Shown here: one piece after another, positions 1-10,319 of the stretch
Numbering within the stretch: the first letter of the stretch is position 1
Layout of the letters: the number at the start of each line of letters is the position of its first letter
Origin: Pythium myriotylum
Taxonomy: Eukaryota > Oomycota > Peronosporomycetes > Pythiales > Pythiaceae
Direction: 5' to 3'
Length of the DNA stretch: 64,000 nucleotides
Assembly (NCBI GenBank): GCA_023091665.1
Contig: JALJCQ010000030.1
Location: 2,172,501-2,236,500, forward strand
Translations under genes and position numbers: made by a program
The notes under the pieces: model-generated
Database searches by the model: none
What the model was told of the DNA's origin: nothing
Seen by the model: the letters and a program-made list of their open reading frames with translations, nothing else

Positions 1-475
1 AGAACGTTGGTGCACTGTGTGGCGAGACGCTCTCGCGCACCAGGCCAGCCTTGGCTTTCTTAGCAAAGAATTCATCAATGAAGTCCGATTGTTCGGCCGG
101 CAGAGTCCACTGGCGATCCGTCGCATAGCTCGAGCCAGGCTTGAGCTTGATCTCGTGGCGGACGCCACGATCAGGGGGCAGTCCCGCCGGCGGATTCTTG
201 CTGAGGCAAGTCTCCGCAAACCGCTTGACCAGCGGGTAGAACCGATCCTTCGGATTCTTGAGAATGGCCGAACCACGGCGAGCGTCAAACTTCTGACGAA
301 ACTTAACGAGGGCATCCTCATCAATCACTGTCGAGGTGTTGAGTTCAGCGAGATCTCGCTCAGATCGGAGGATCACAACCTCAGCGATCTCACCAGCCTT
401 GAGCTCGCGGACGAAATCGTCCATTGGGAGTTCCTCTAAGCTAGCCAGCTCGGAGAACTCTGGCAACTGTGCCAT
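1..475 (-). pseudogene. Gyp1 pol, start of reverse transcriptase (truncated by window edge)
   Basis: The minus strand is open from an ATG at 475-473 to the first base of the window. The translation ends with the N-terminal block of a Ty3/gypsy reverse transcriptase: DRGVRHEIKLKPGS, then a KAGLVRESVSPHSAPTF stretch matching the conserved entry to the RT fingers. The same frame is open further upstream to about position 715, through a linker containing VEPLSGSSETSEP, so the ATG is probably internal to a Pro-Pol polyprotein. Continuity with the protease needs a frame change near 710-720. The catalytic RT part lies outside the window. The domain identity is clear; the start is uncertain. Confidence 0.75.
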
Positions 476-510
476 ATCGACCGTGGACGGATCGATCGAC
501 GATCCCGTCA

Positions 511-1482
511 TCACATCAATGATGTGCACGTCATGCGACGCGTTCGAGAGCGGGAGTGGCTCAGGCATGGGCTCGGACGTTTCCGACGATCCTGAAAGCG
601 GCTCGACCGCACGCGGACACGCGACAAGGGGACACATCCCGGAAGCATCTTCCATGCTGGTACTCGGAGGGGGCGGAGACAACTCGACGCCCTCTTCAAC
701 GCCGTACTCCAGGCAGACGGCACGACCGTCTCCGGAACACCCGAGGCGTCCATGGCGTTCACTACGCCAATGAAGTAGGCACTTCCATCTTCTTTGATGG
801 GGCTCATCAGCCGGCGGACGAAGGAGGGTTCATGACGCTCCTGAGCTCCGTTCCTGCCGGGAGACTTGCTCCCAATCGACTTGGTCCTCCAGTCGATCCA
901 CGGCCCGTGGCGCTCGAGCCGCGGCATTCCGAGGATGAGATCAAACCTCTCATCCATGTCGAGCACTGTAAAGCGCTCGACTAAGTCGAAATCGACAAAC
1001 GCAATGCGTAGATCGACCTCGATCTTCTTCGTCTCTGCGACGATTCCCGTCGCAAGACGCACCGAGACTCTTCCGAGATCTCGCTCACAAGCTTGAGCAA
1101 ACAGAGAAGCATTCTCAGCAATACTTTGCTTGCGACCGTAATTGTGCGTTGCACCAGAGTCGATTAAGACTCTGAAGGGACGTGCAAATCCCTTCACTTG
1201 AGCAGTGACGACGATGAGCTCGCCACTGATGCGCAGCTCATCAACTGCTGAGAAGGGATCTTCTTCCGGGGGCACCCCGCCTTGCGATACTGCCGAACTC
1301 GGCGTCGCGGAGCGAGGAGTGATTGCCCCAGTAGACTGCCCCGCGTCTACTGGGAACTGTCGTTTCCCTGCGACGTGTAAGCAGATCCACCTCGGTTTCC
1401 AGAGCGCAGCGGCCGACCACGGCGGGCACGACCACCGCCCCTCTTGCGCGGACAATTCCGCTGGAAGTGACCGAACTTCCAC
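511..1482 (-). pseudogene. Gyp1 aspartic protease region (frameshifted)
   Basis: This 323-residue open frame contains a retropepsin-like domain: the active-site block VLIDSGATHNY and, further on, FDLILGMPRLERHGP, the flap/C-terminal hallmark of gypsy proteases (ILGMPWL-like). Only about residues 70-250 look authentic. The first ~45 residues are an out-of-frame reading of the gag C-terminus, and from about 715 downward the genuine linker to reverse transcriptase continues in another frame (DGRAVCLEYGVEEG...). The protein would cut the Gag-Pol polyprotein. Two frame breaks at its edges mean that this copy cannot make a full Gag-Pro-Pol. Confidence 0.75.
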
Positions 1483-1485
1483 AAA

Positions 1486-2320
1486 TAGAACACTTGATGT
1501 GAAGAGCCTTCACGTCGATCGCACGCAAGTCGACCGTGCTGAGATCGACTCCACTGAGGTCGATCACACTCAGGTCCATCGGCTTGATGACCGGTGGTGG
1601 AACCGGCGTGACCGGAGGCGGCGCTGTCGGACTCGCGGATACACCGCGCGAGAGACGCTGAACGTAGTCCTCTCGCAGCGTGAGCTTGGGCTCCTCGCAG
1701 AAAACCGCAGCCTTGTCAGGATCCCGGGATCCATCCCTTCCATGAACGTCGTCAGCATGACGTCTTCTGCGAGTGCATTCGCAGCCAGGTTGGCACGGAG
1801 TTGACGTAACTCCTCCACATACGTGTGCAGCTCGCGGCCGCCTTGCCGACAAGCGAGAAACGCAGCTCGCTGACGATGCGCCACATTTGGCGGTTGAAAC
1901 ATCGCGTTCATCGCCTTGGCAAGTGTTGCCCAGTCGGAAAAACATCCGGGTTGCGAAGTCTCGCACGTGAGGGCCCAGATCTTCGCCCGGCCGGTCATGT
2001 TCGACATCGCAAAGACGATCTTCTGCCGTTCATCACGGATGCAGCCGGCTGCTGTTGCGAGCTCGATCTCGCGTTGCCAGAAGGCATGATTGTCGCTTTC
2101 TTCGCCCGAATACGGGGACACCGTAATCTTCACGGCCTTCGGACGTTCCGGAGGTGCCGGCGACGGCATGCTTCTGTTGTGGTTGGCTTCGGAATTCGCT
2201 TCTTCCCTGTGGACGGTCGAAAGTACAGCCGCCTCTCGATTCCCTCGGGTTTGTTGGCACCGCATTGCCAGTCGTCATGCCATATCTGGAAGCAAGTTTT
2301 CCGCTGCCCCCGAGATTCAT
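1486..2320 (-). pseudogene. Gyp1 gag (nucleocapsid/capsid), several frameshifts
   Basis: The capsid core is in the frame covering 1720-2265: ITVSPYSGEESDNHAFWQREIE, then RAKIWALTCE and MNAMFQPPN, typical of the retrotransposon gag fold. The authentic start is probably the ATG at 2320-2318, inside the primer-binding site, followed by NLGGSGKLAS in a different frame. After MDPGI the reading frame changes near 1720 to EEPKLTLREDYVQRLSRG. The nucleocapsid zinc knuckle near 1450-1485 is split: its first half (CSIC) is in one frame and its second half (KFGHFQRNC) in the next, apparently through loss of one base in an A run. At least three frame changes, so this is a dead copy. Confidence 0.7.
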
Positions 2321-2329
2321 GTCGAACCA
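2312..2329 (-). other. Gyp1 putative primer-binding site
   Basis: On the minus strand an LTR-like end (..TTGTGTCA), two spacer bases, and then an 18-nt stretch starting TGGTTCGACATG occur. TGG at the start is complementary to the CCA tail of a tRNA. The gag ATG lies within it. The tRNA was not identified. The call rests mainly on position and on analogy with the clearer sites of Gyp2 and Gyp3. Confidence 0.45.
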
Positions 2330-2331
2330 GG

Positions 2332-2494
2332 TGACACAAGTACACACTGCAGGTATTTCGTTAGCTTATGTCTCGTCAATACATAATCGTAACTTACTCT
2401 CCAGCGTGTCCAGTGGAACAGGCCGGACAAAACCACTTCGTATTTAGACCTCGTTTTCCTTTGGGAGTCAGAATGTTGAAACTTTACATGCTCG
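2332..2494 (-). repeat. Gyp1 5' LTR, 3' end only
   Basis: The sequence between the Gyp1 primer site and the Gyp2 insertion point has no coding signal and ends (minus strand) in CA just before the primer site. It is cut at 2494 by the Gyp2 insertion; the rest of the LTR should resume after 13910. Its outer boundary is not recognised. Confidence 0.45.
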
Positions 2495-3679
2495 TGTCGT
2501 GAGGTGGGTCCGAAAATTGTTCAAGCCTCAGCGAGACGGCTCAGAACTCGGGTCCCCTCGACGTCCAGAAAACAAGAGCCAGAAATATCCACTAAGTTCG
2601 AGGAACCGCGGAATCCACTGTCGTTCACGCTCGATTACTCGCTGACGAGCGAACCGTTGTCGTGAGAGATGTGGGCCTGTCTTGCCGTAGGGAAAGGGGG
2701 GCGAGCCTGTAGAGATACTTCGATCCACAGACTCAAACGGGGGTGTCACTGATACAGCACGTATATTACGCACAAATACCGCCTTCCTACACAGAGTGTC
2801 GTGACCCAACAACCCTGCTGATGCCTTCTAGTAAGCTTCGCGCCGTGCGCAAACGCCTACGCCTTCCTGCCGAACAGAACCTGCGAGATCCTGCCGGACG
2901 TCTTGGTCAGACTTCTTGATCGCTCACGAGAAGTCCGGACGGCTTGCGAGAAGTCCGTGACGGCTTGCGAGAAGTCTGTGACTGCCAGCGAGGGAACTCG
3001 CAAACGCAATCGTGCCCTGGTGCCGGCTTCACTAGGGACTTGCCACTTGCCGGTGTGCCTTCTGCCGAGTTCAGAAGGGCTTCGCCACTCTCGGGGGTTG
3101 CTTCCTCGACTTGGAAGCGGCTTGGGTCAACTCTGACCACGGACTTTAACGTCACGAGCCTAGCAATCGTGACAGGGGGGGGAGACTTGAGCAGACGAAG
3201 GGAAATTCGGTACTGAATTACAAACCTAAAAATGCAAAGTTCTACCCTACCCTACCTACCGTACCGTTTATATCACCATCCTTCAATGATCATGCTTCAC
3301 TTGAAGGCTGCCGAGCTCTCCTGACCTCACATTCCTCTGACTGTTTGCGCATACGCCTTCTCGTCGGGTCATTCCCATGATTCTGACGTGCTTCCACGTG
3401 GGCCCACACTGACTTCAACAGCTGCTTGCGCATACGGCCGCCCGATCTCAAAACAGATGGTGGGATGTACTGTCCCATCCTATCCTTGACGGCTTGATAA
3501 GCCGTCCGGGTAAGCCATCTGGGTAAGCCGTCCGGGTAAGCCGTCTGGACGAGCCATCCGAGCATAAGCCATCCGAGCACAAGCCATCCGGGTAAGCTGT
3601 CTGGGTAAGCCGTCCGGATAAGCCATCCGGATAAGTCGTCGTCGTCCTGGCTTCTCCACCTCGACCTCACTTCACCACA
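2495..3679 (-). repeat. Gyp2 3' LTR (1185 bp)
   Basis: Direct repeat of 12644-13906. It contains a tandem array of about 15-bp units (core AAGCCGTCCGGGT and variants) at roughly 3489-3640, which is about 78 bp shorter than in the other LTR. The small open frames seen here on either strand recur identically in the other LTR and have no domain, so they are not called. Confidence 0.92.
3489..3640. repeat. Short tandem array in Gyp2 LTR
   Basis: About ten imperfect units of TAAGCCGTCCGGG / TAAGCCATCCGGA type lie head to tail. The corresponding array in the other LTR (about 13640-13860) has roughly five more units, which explains the LTR length difference. Confidence 0.85.
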
Positions 3680-3692
3680 GCGCCCCCTTCTC
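3680..3692 (-). other. Gyp2 polypurine tract
   Basis: On the minus strand the sequence immediately before the 3' LTR is GAGAAGGGGGCGC, a purine run in the position used to prime plus-strand DNA synthesis. Confidence 0.6.
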
Positions 3693-3880
3693 GTGTCGAC
3701 CAAACGCAATTTGAGGAGCGCGAGAAGCCCTTCACCACAGCCTGACCTCCTCCCTTTCATTTACATCGAAGCTTGCATGTCTTGATTCTGGTCGGTTCCC
3801 AATGAAGCAAATACATTCATACACATCTGAACCTTGAGCCCCTGCTCCTTGGTTCACACTCCCTCCCTGCCGAGCGCAGA

Positions 3881-6800
3881 TTACTCCCCGTCTGCCTGGT
3901 CATCCGCTGACTGCATCACATTATAACGCCCCCTAGCCGTCACGCGCTCTTCGAAGTCTGCGATTAGCCCTCCACAATTGAGGTTCTCTTCCGGTACCCA
4001 GTCGGACGTCTCATACCCCTTCCACTTGACCAGATACTCCGTAATGCGCCGTCCATATCGTGTTGGCTTCCGACGTCGCTTGCCCAAGATGGCTTCGACC
4101 TCATACACGCCCTCTGTCTGGTCCGGTTCCCACGAGTCTTCTGGCAGCAATGCTTCATCGAAATCAAACCTGATCACCGATCCTGAAGAGCCTTCGCCCC
4201 TGACGGCTTGAGTCCCATCTGTGACGCCATGCCCATCGCTTCGGACGGCTTGCTCTGGAGTCGGGATGGCTTGGGTTTCGTCCGGGATGGCTTGTCGTTT
4301 TCCTCGGATGGCTTGGTCTCCGCTTGTGACGGCTTGTCCTTCTCCTCCGATGGCTCGTTCCCCCGGTAAGACGGCTTGTTCAACCTCTCGAACGGCTTGT
4401 GTTCTAGCTTCGTCAGCGTGTGAGGAGACTAGCTCGACCGTCGGGCGTACCCCAAAGCGTCTCCGGAGCTTGAGTCGTGAGATGTGTACCATGGGGAAGA
4501 TCCTATAGTCCGTGTTGTTTGTCTCCAGCTCTATAATGTGATCATCAATCCGTCGAGCGATGCGAAATGGGCCGTGCCATAGATGAGCCAGCTTTTTCGC
4601 ATATCCAGGTTTCACCTTATTCACGTAGAGCCAAACTTGTGCCCCAGGGACGAAGCCATCCTCTTCCTGACTTGATCCAAACTGTTCATTATGCGCGTCT
4701 CGACGTTCCTCCATAGCCTCTTGCAGGAGGTCGGTAGCCTTGGCCCTTGCATACAGATATTGTCGCTGGACACGAGTCCGCCATTCCTTAGCATCTGTAT
4801 ACCTTGGACCTGGTGATCCCGTCGGTATCGCGGCCTCCAACGTTGTACGAGCGTCCCAACCATGGACTAAGTAGGATGGCGTATCACCCCGGGTCCTCTC
4901 ATACGCCGTATTTAGCGCAAACACGAGCATCTCGGCATAGTCATCCCAATCTCGCTGTTCCGGATCTCTCACGTACATCTTGACGGCTCGCGTGATGACT
5001 TGGACCATGCGTTCTGCCATACCATTCGCCTGGGGCCGGTAAGCCAGCGTTGCCTTTGACTGCTGCCCGATCAACCGGTTGAACGCTCGAAACACTTCTG
5101 CCATGAAACCTGGCTCTCTGTCATGTCGGATCACTTCACTCGCCCCGAAGCGACGATACACGGATCGCTCATATGCTTGAGCAATCTCATCGGCGGTACG
5201 TGACGGGTTGGCTGCCACAATCAAGAACCCGGTATGGTGGTCGACCCAGATGAGCAACTCCCGGTTTCCCCGGTGTGACCGCGGAAGCGACGGAATGTGA
5301 TCCATGCCGATGACTTGGAACGGACGTTCCGCCACGATATTCCCTGGAGATGTCCCCGGATGTCTTGAAATACCTTTGCCCGTCTGGCAGTCTGTGCATG
5401 CGGCGACGTAATCCTGGACGTCTCGGTATATTCCGCGCCAGTGGAAATGTTCCCGAACCTTCGCGTACGTCCGAGCTACACCTTGGTGTCCTCCGGCGAG
5501 ACTGACGTGATAGTGGTGCAAGACGTCTTGGTGGAGCGTGGTAGGCAGCACAAGCTTCAGCTTAACCTCCTCGCTGCCGTTCTCATCTCGACGCCGGGCA
5601 TATCCCACGAAGTAGAGGATTCCTCGTGTGTCGACTTCATAATCACCGACCAGCTTGGCTATTTTCCCGACTTGGTTCTCCGGAATCTCCACAAGGTCGC
5701 CCCTGATGTAAGCCTTCAGATGAGAGATCCATACCTCTTCGTCTTGAGCCGTCCGAATTCGGTCCAATCGAATGTTCTGCACTGCTTCCGGAGTCGGGTA
5801 TGCACTCGCCTCGCGCTGGGCACGGGTTCGGACAGCGTTAACCACAAACCTTGTAGCCTCGCAGCTTCCATCCCCTCGGACTTCTCGGCTCCCAGCTCCT
5901 GACGGCTCGTAAGCGGCCCGGACGGCTTGAATCTTTGATAAGCCATCCGACCGATCGCGGTGATTTCTCACAGACGGCTCATCGTCGGCCCTGGACGGCT
6001 TGGAGACCATGCGAGACGGCTCATCGACATGTTCGGACGGCTTGTGAAGGTCATCGGATGGCTCATCAGAAACTGGGACGGCTAGGCTCGCATCCGAGCA
6101 GTCCGGCGGGACTTCTTGAAACGCGTCATTGCCAGTGCCTGATTGCTCGTCGCCTCTTGCTTGGCCGTCCATGAACACTTCACCAAGACGGTTTAACTCA
6201 CGTAGGTCTTCATACTCCTCTTCCGATATCACTTCTCCTGCATGTCGTTGCAACGCTTTGCCCGTGATATAATCTGCTGAGGCATTGAACTCGCGCTTAA
6301 CGTGGATTAGCGTGCACTTGTCGAATCCCTTGACGGCTCGCGTAGCTTCTGCCCAAAGCAGTTGCAGTCCTGGTGCCTTGCAATCCATCTCGCCCCGGGT
6401 CTGCTGAATGGCTAGCCGCGAGTCCCCACAGATGGCAACTTCTTTAACTCCACGACGTCGAGCCATCCGTGCCGCTTCAAGCAACCCGCGGTATTCCGCC
6501 TCATTCACCGTTCCATCTTCGACGTAGACCGACTTAGCCTCGACCACCTCCCAGCCGGGCACTCTCCACAGTATTACTCCGAAACTCGCCCCTGCTCGCT
6601 TGGGTTTGGCTGAGCCGTCAAACGACACCACAAACGACTCTTCCCCTTTGGGCAGTGCAAGAAATCCCGGTTGGTACGCCATACGAGGACCTGCCTTCCG
6701 TGGACGCAACGCTTCCAACTCGTCGTCCGCTTGCTCCCGCGGGGTGATGCTACAAGCGACAAGCCCCAAGAGATCCAACTCAGACTTCTTGGTCCGTTCG

Positions 6801-9115
6801 ATGGTCAGACTCCACGGGGACAGGATCACTGCCCACACCTGTAGCCTTCCCTGCAGATTTTTTGCCTTCAGCAACCATGCCATAGTCGAATGTCGTGTGA
6901 TCACCCGGATTTGTCGCCCGACCAACATTGTGAAGCACTGGTCTAGGATCCGGAGCAAGGCCAGCACTTCCTTCTCCGCTATATCATATCGGAGCTCCGC
7001 TGCCTTCAATACACGGCTCGCAAATCGCACTGGCATCAAGATTCCGTCATGTTCTTGCAAGAGGGAGGCTGATATAGCCCAGTCATTTGCGTACACCACG
7101 ATAACCGGTTCCTTGTCCTTGTCAAAGTGTTTCAGGATTGGTGCCTCGGCGATCTTGACCTTAAGTAGCTCAAACGCCTTCATCGCCTTGGTTAACCGAT
7201 CGTCTGGCAGCTTTTGTGAGCACACATGCAAGCCGTCGGACGCCCCCGAGTCAGTAATACCTTCGGACGGCTTATAACCTGAGCCGTCACACGCATTTCC
7301 CGAGCCGTCCGGCGTCCTTCGTGAGACATCCGACAGTCCGTCCAGCCTGGATGGCTTAGAAGCTTGCCCGAAACGACGATCTTGCCCGCGCCGAGGGAAA
7401 TCCGCCTCTGTTAGCTCGTATAGCACCGCTGCGTACGCCCCGAAGTCCTCGATAAACTTGTGGTAATAGTTCAACGACCCGAGGAACGACTGGACACCTC
7501 TCAACGACCTTGGAAACGGCGTCGTCACCAGTTCCTCTAAGTTCTTCGGCTTCGACTCGATACCTTCTATGCTGATTTCGTGGCCAAGATACTCCGCTTT
7601 GCGAACGCCGAACTTGCTCTTCGGAATGCTGATCGAAATGCCCCACTCGTCACATGCTTCAAGCAGTCGCTCCAGCAGCTGGCACATTTCTCCCCAGGTC
7701 CTTCCTCCAAACAGGATGTCGTCAATGTATGATCGACGTTGGAAAACTAACCTTTCATCCGGCTCAGCAGCCTCTCCACCCCTAAAGACGTCGCGAAGAT
7801 CATCACTCAAGCGGTCTCGTTGCAAACTTTGGTTCCCTGAGTCGGACGGCTCATCATCGCGCCTGGACGGCTCACCATCGCGCCTGGACGGCTCGTCATC
7901 TCGGCCGGACGGCTCGTCATCTTGGCCGGACGGCTCGTGCTCGAGGTCGGACGGCTTGCGTTGAGGTTCGGATGGCTCACCGTGCTGTTCGATTGCTAGC
8001 TTGGGGATCCTCATCACGGCATATAGAGCATTGTCAATCAGCCGTTGATAAATTTGCGGGGCGTTCTTCAGTCCAAACGGCATTCTCTCCCACTGGAACA
8101 ACCCGAACGGAGTGATAAAAGCTGAGATCTTCTTCGCGCGCTCGGTCATTTTTACCACCCAGAACCCACTAGCCATGTCGAGTGAGCAGTACCAGAGGAT
8201 CTTGTCCAGGTTCTCCAGCAAGTCGTTCACAACTGGCATGGGGTATACCATCAGCCTTGTCAGCGCGTTCACTACTCGGTAGTCGATGCATAGGCGGATG
8301 TCGACGCCGTTCTTCTTTACCACAATCACGATTGGCGACGCCCATGGTGAGTCGGAGACCTCGATGATGTCCGTCTTGAGCAGGCCCTTGATTAACGTGA
8401 ACAACTTTTCGGTAAACTCGGGCGGTATCTTACGCCCCCGTTGAGCAACGGGTTTTGCGTCGCCCACGTCGATATCACAGTAGACCCACTTGGCTGCCGG
8501 TGGTAGAGCGTTCCCTTTGCCCATGCACAGGTGTTGCTTACGCCAGATCATGCGCCTTACTTGATTGATCTCCTCAGGCGTGTCGAATGCGGGGTCTCCA
8601 ACCTGGATGTCTTCGAGTCGAACGACTGACTCGTCATCCGCTGGCTCGGGGATCATCGCCATCTGACCTTCAATGTCTTCTGCAGTCAAATCAGCACCCT
8701 CATGAATGTACACCGCCTCTTCCATCCCAGACTGGTCCACCTTCAAGTCCTCCGCTCGTTCCACCGCCATTATCCGTGACGGGGGTAGGCTGGCATCACC
8801 GTCTGCGTCGGACGGCTCGGTGGAGAACTTGACAACACCCTCAACTCCTAAGCCATCCTGGGTTATAAGTCTGGACGGCTTGTCCGCACCAGCAGGATGC
8901 AAGCCGTCAAGGCTGTCAGTCTCATCGACGGCTTCAGACGGCTTGGATGGCTTGTCGCCCGACGCATTTCCTTGACAGCCCATGCATGCCTCCGTCTCGG
9001 ACGGCTTGTGATCTCGTCGGAGAATCTTCGTCGGGGTCGCATATATAGGACGCTCCACCGTAGGCGGCAGTCCGGCGTTAAATGCATCGATGGCACGCCG
9101 TTCCCGATCTGCCAT
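3881..9115 (-). CDS. Gyp2 pol: reverse transcriptase, RNase H, integrase, chromodomain
   Basis: This 1744-codon open frame copies element RNA and integrates the DNA. Reverse transcriptase spans about residues 210-560, with VVKKNGVDIRLCIDYR, LDMASGFW and catalytic YIDD at 463-466. A degenerate connection-type RNase H follows (VVYANDWAISASLL...EKEVLALL), then a second, complete RNase H with FDGSAK (D833), NEAEYRG and CGDSRLA. The integrase has an HHCC zinc finger (HHYHVSLAGGHQG...CTDC) and catalytic D1272, D1332 and E1368 (spacing D,35,E). A chromodomain near residues 1665-1735 (EYLVKWKGYETSDWVPEENL) could guide insertion to chromatin. Odd: repeated EPSx blocks at about 377-430, inside the RT just before YIDD, and QAV/QAI repeats near 1590-1640. 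The first ATG is used; the frame is also open somewhat upstream, towards 9170. Confidence 0.92.
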   Translation of the reverse strand: MADRERRAIDAFNAGLPPTVERPIYATPTKILRRDHKPSETEACMGCQGNASGDKPSKPSEAVDETDSLDGLHPAGADKPSRLITQDGLGVEGVVKFSTEPSDADGDASLPPSRIMAVERAEDLKVDQSGMEEAVYIHEGADLTAEDIEGQMAMIPEPADDESVVRLEDIQVGDPAFDTPEEINQVRRMIWRKQHLCMGKGNALPPAAKWVYCDIDVGDAKPVAQRGRKIPPEFTEKLFTLIKGLLKTDIIEVSDSPWASPIVIVVKKNGVDIRLCIDYRVVNALTRLMVYPMPVVNDLLENLDKILWYCSLDMASGFWVVKMTERAKKISAFITPFGLFQWERMPFGLKNAPQIYQRLIDNALYAVMRIPKLAIEQHGEPSEPQRKPSDLEHEPSGQDDEPSGRDDEPSRRDGEPSRRDDEPSDSGNQSLQRDRLSDDLRDVFRGGEAAEPDERLVFQRRSYIDDILFGGRTWGEMCQLLERLLEACDEWGISISIPKSKFGVRKAEYLGHEISIEGIESKPKNLEELVTTPFPRSLRGVQSFLGSLNYYHKFIEDFGAYAAVLYELTEADFPRRGQDRRFGQASKPSRLDGLSDVSRRTPDGSGNACDGSGYKPSEGITDSGASDGLHVCSQKLPDDRLTKAMKAFELLKVKIAEAPILKHFDKDKEPVIVVYANDWAISASLLQEHDGILMPVRFASRVLKAAELRYDIAEKEVLALLRILDQCFTMLVGRQIRVITRHSTMAWLLKAKNLQGRLQVWAVILSPWSLTIERTKKSELDLLGLVACSITPREQADDELEALRPRKAGPRMAYQPGFLALPKGEESFVVSFDGSAKPKRAGASFGVILWRVPGWEVVEAKSVYVEDGTVNEAEYRGLLEAARMARRRGVKEVAICGDSRLAIQQTRGEMDCKAPGLQLLWAEATRAVKGFDKCTLIHVKREFNASADYITGKALQRHAGEVISEEEYEDLRELNRLGEVFMDGQARGDEQSGTGNDAFQEVPPDCSDASLAVPVSDEPSDDLHKPSEHVDEPSRMVSKPSRADDEPSVRNHRDRSDGLSKIQAVRAAYEPSGAGSREVRGDGSCEATRFVVNAVRTRAQREASAYPTPEAVQNIRLDRIRTAQDEEVWISHLKAYIRGDLVEIPENQVGKIAKLVGDYEVDTRGILYFVGYARRRDENGSEEVKLKLVLPTTLHQDVLHHYHVSLAGGHQGVARTYAKVREHFHWRGIYRDVQDYVAACTDCQTGKGISRHPGTSPGNIVAERPFQVIGMDHIPSLPRSHRGNRELLIWVDHHTGFLIVAANPSRTADEIAQAYERSVYRRFGASEVIRHDREPGFMAEVFRAFNRLIGQQSKATLAYRPQANGMAERMVQVITRAVKMYVRDPEQRDWDDYAEMLVFALNTAYERTRGDTPSYLVHGWDARTTLEAAIPTGSPGPRYTDAKEWRTRVQRQYLYARAKATDLLQEAMEERRDAHNEQFGSSQEEDGFVPGAQVWLYVNKVKPGYAKKLAHLWHGPFRIARRIDDHIIELETNNTDYRIFPMVHISRLKLRRRFGVRPTVELVSSHADEARTQAVREVEQAVLPGERAIGGEGQAVTSGDQAIRGKRQAIPDETQAIPTPEQAVRSDGHGVTDGTQAVRGEGSSGSVIRFDFDEALLPEDSWEPDQTEGVYEVEAILGKRRRKPTRYGRRITEYLVKWKGYETSDWVPEENLNCGGLIADFEERVTARGRYNVMQSADDQADGE

Positions 9116-9167
9116 GACGTCTTCGGACGTTGCTTCGTAGGACAGAGTTACCCACTCTTGATACCGT

Positions 9168-10319
9168 CTAGAGTGACACGAACCTCTGACGCCTCGGGGC
9201 CGAGTTCGAACTCAACCACATCGCAATCTCCGTGTTTCCGGCGACGCACACTATCCTTCCTGAGATATTCGTGACTCGCAACGACAGTTGTCGGCTCTTT
9301 GCGAGTTGATCTTCTCCCAGGATCGCGCTATGCTCAAGCCGTCCTCCTGATCTCTCTCGTGACGGCTCATGAGCCGTCCGGATGGCTTGGTCCGACGGCG
9401 CCGTCAACCCGTGAGCCGTCACGACGAAGCGCTCGCCTCTTCTCAGCCACAATCCTCGTCGGCCCTCAAGCTTCAGTGGCACGTCAAAGGACTCTCCGGG
9501 CTTCAGTGCAACATCCTCCTTCAGGCGAACAGTTCGGACATTCTCGCTGTAGAGCGCTCGTCTGCCTTCGAACCTGAGCTTGACTTCATCTGGTAGGCAT
9601 GCACTACCATCTGCGAGGTCCAGACGCACTCCGGCCGGAGTCATGAAGTCGGAACCGAGCAGGGCATCCAAGTTGCCGAGTTTGCCGACCCACACCTCAA
9701 ACACGTAGACGAGCTCCTCGCCCAGCGTGATCTTTACTTCTGCCCTTCCTTCTACCCGAAACACCGACCCTCCGACACCTTCACATCTCAAGGCCTTGCT
9801 TGTATCGACTTCAATCCCAACTTCACGCGCAAAAGTTGAGTCGAGAATCGACACCTCCGCCCCTGAGTCCAGCAGAATCTTCGCTCGGGTGTCGTTGACC
9901 TTGGCCCGGACGATCGTCTGCCTGAAAACCTTCTCTGGGTAGTATCTCCAGTAGCCTCTCCGCTCACCCGGCTTCAGGGTCAGCCGTTGTATCACCTTGT
10001 GACGTTCGAACTCCTCGCTCGCAGAAGAATTCACGCGGGGTGAGGGGTTAACACGAGAAATCCGAGCGCTTCCATGAGCCGTCCCGACAATTTCATGAGC
10101 CGTCACGACGTCCCGAGCCGTCAGAGTCGAAATCTCATAAGCAGTCTCGTCAGATTCTGTGTTATCCTTGACCCCACGGTCCCTTCCTACGAATGCATAC
10201 ACACACATGTTACCGGATCGCTCGGCGCGTACTGGTTCCGAGGCCAGCGAGCGATCTAGTTTAACAACTGCTCCACACTTGGGGGTAGTATGCCTGCATG
10301 CCTGCTCGGGTCGTACCAC
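9168..10319 (-). CDS. Gyp2 aspartic protease
   Basis: This 383-codon frame carries a retropepsin domain with active site LLDSGAEVS (D151), a hydrophobic partner block LDALLGSDFMTPAGV, and a C-terminal extension with repeated KPGE motifs. It would process the element polyproteins. It overlaps the end of gag by 64 bp in the -1 frame relative to gag, so a -1 ribosomal frameshift could link them; this is an inference. The last ~20 residues look out of frame: the neighbouring frame reads VEFELGPEASEVRVTLDG and a third reads RYQEWVTLSYEATSEDV into pol. Two small frame errors near 9230 and 9180 therefore probably separate protease from pol in this copy. Confidence 0.85.
   Translation of the reverse strand: MVRPEQACRHTTPKCGAVVKLDRSLASEPVRAERSGNMCVYAFVGRDRGVKDNTESDETAYEISTLTARDVVTAHEIVGTAHGSARISRVNPSPRVNSSASEEFERHKVIQRLTLKPGERRGYWRYYPEKVFRQTIVRAKVNDTRAKILLDSGAEVSILDSTFAREVGIEVDTSKALRCEGVGGSVFRVEGRAEVKITLGEELVYVFEVWVGKLGNLDALLGSDFMTPAGVRLDLADGSACLPDEVKLRFEGRRALYSENVRTVRLKEDVALKPGESFDVPLKLEGRRGLWLRRGERFVVTAHGLTAPSDQAIRTAHEPSRERSGGRLEHSAILGEDQLAKSRQLSLRVTNISGRIVCVAGNTEIAMWLSSNSAPRRQRFVSL

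Noticed and set aside
1..439. Plus-strand open frame at 17-439
   Set aside because: The minus strand of the same stretch encodes a clear gypsy reverse transcriptase start, so the plus frame is a shadow.
2907..3155. Small open frames in the Gyp2 LTR (also 13056-13304, 2528-2812 and 12677-12961)
   Set aside because: They are present identically in both LTRs, have no domain, and are read on opposing strands; likely chance frames in LTR sequence.
3489..3640. CRISPR-like repeat array
   Set aside because: Units are about 15 bp, imperfect and without spacers; they lie inside an LTR and recur in the other LTR.
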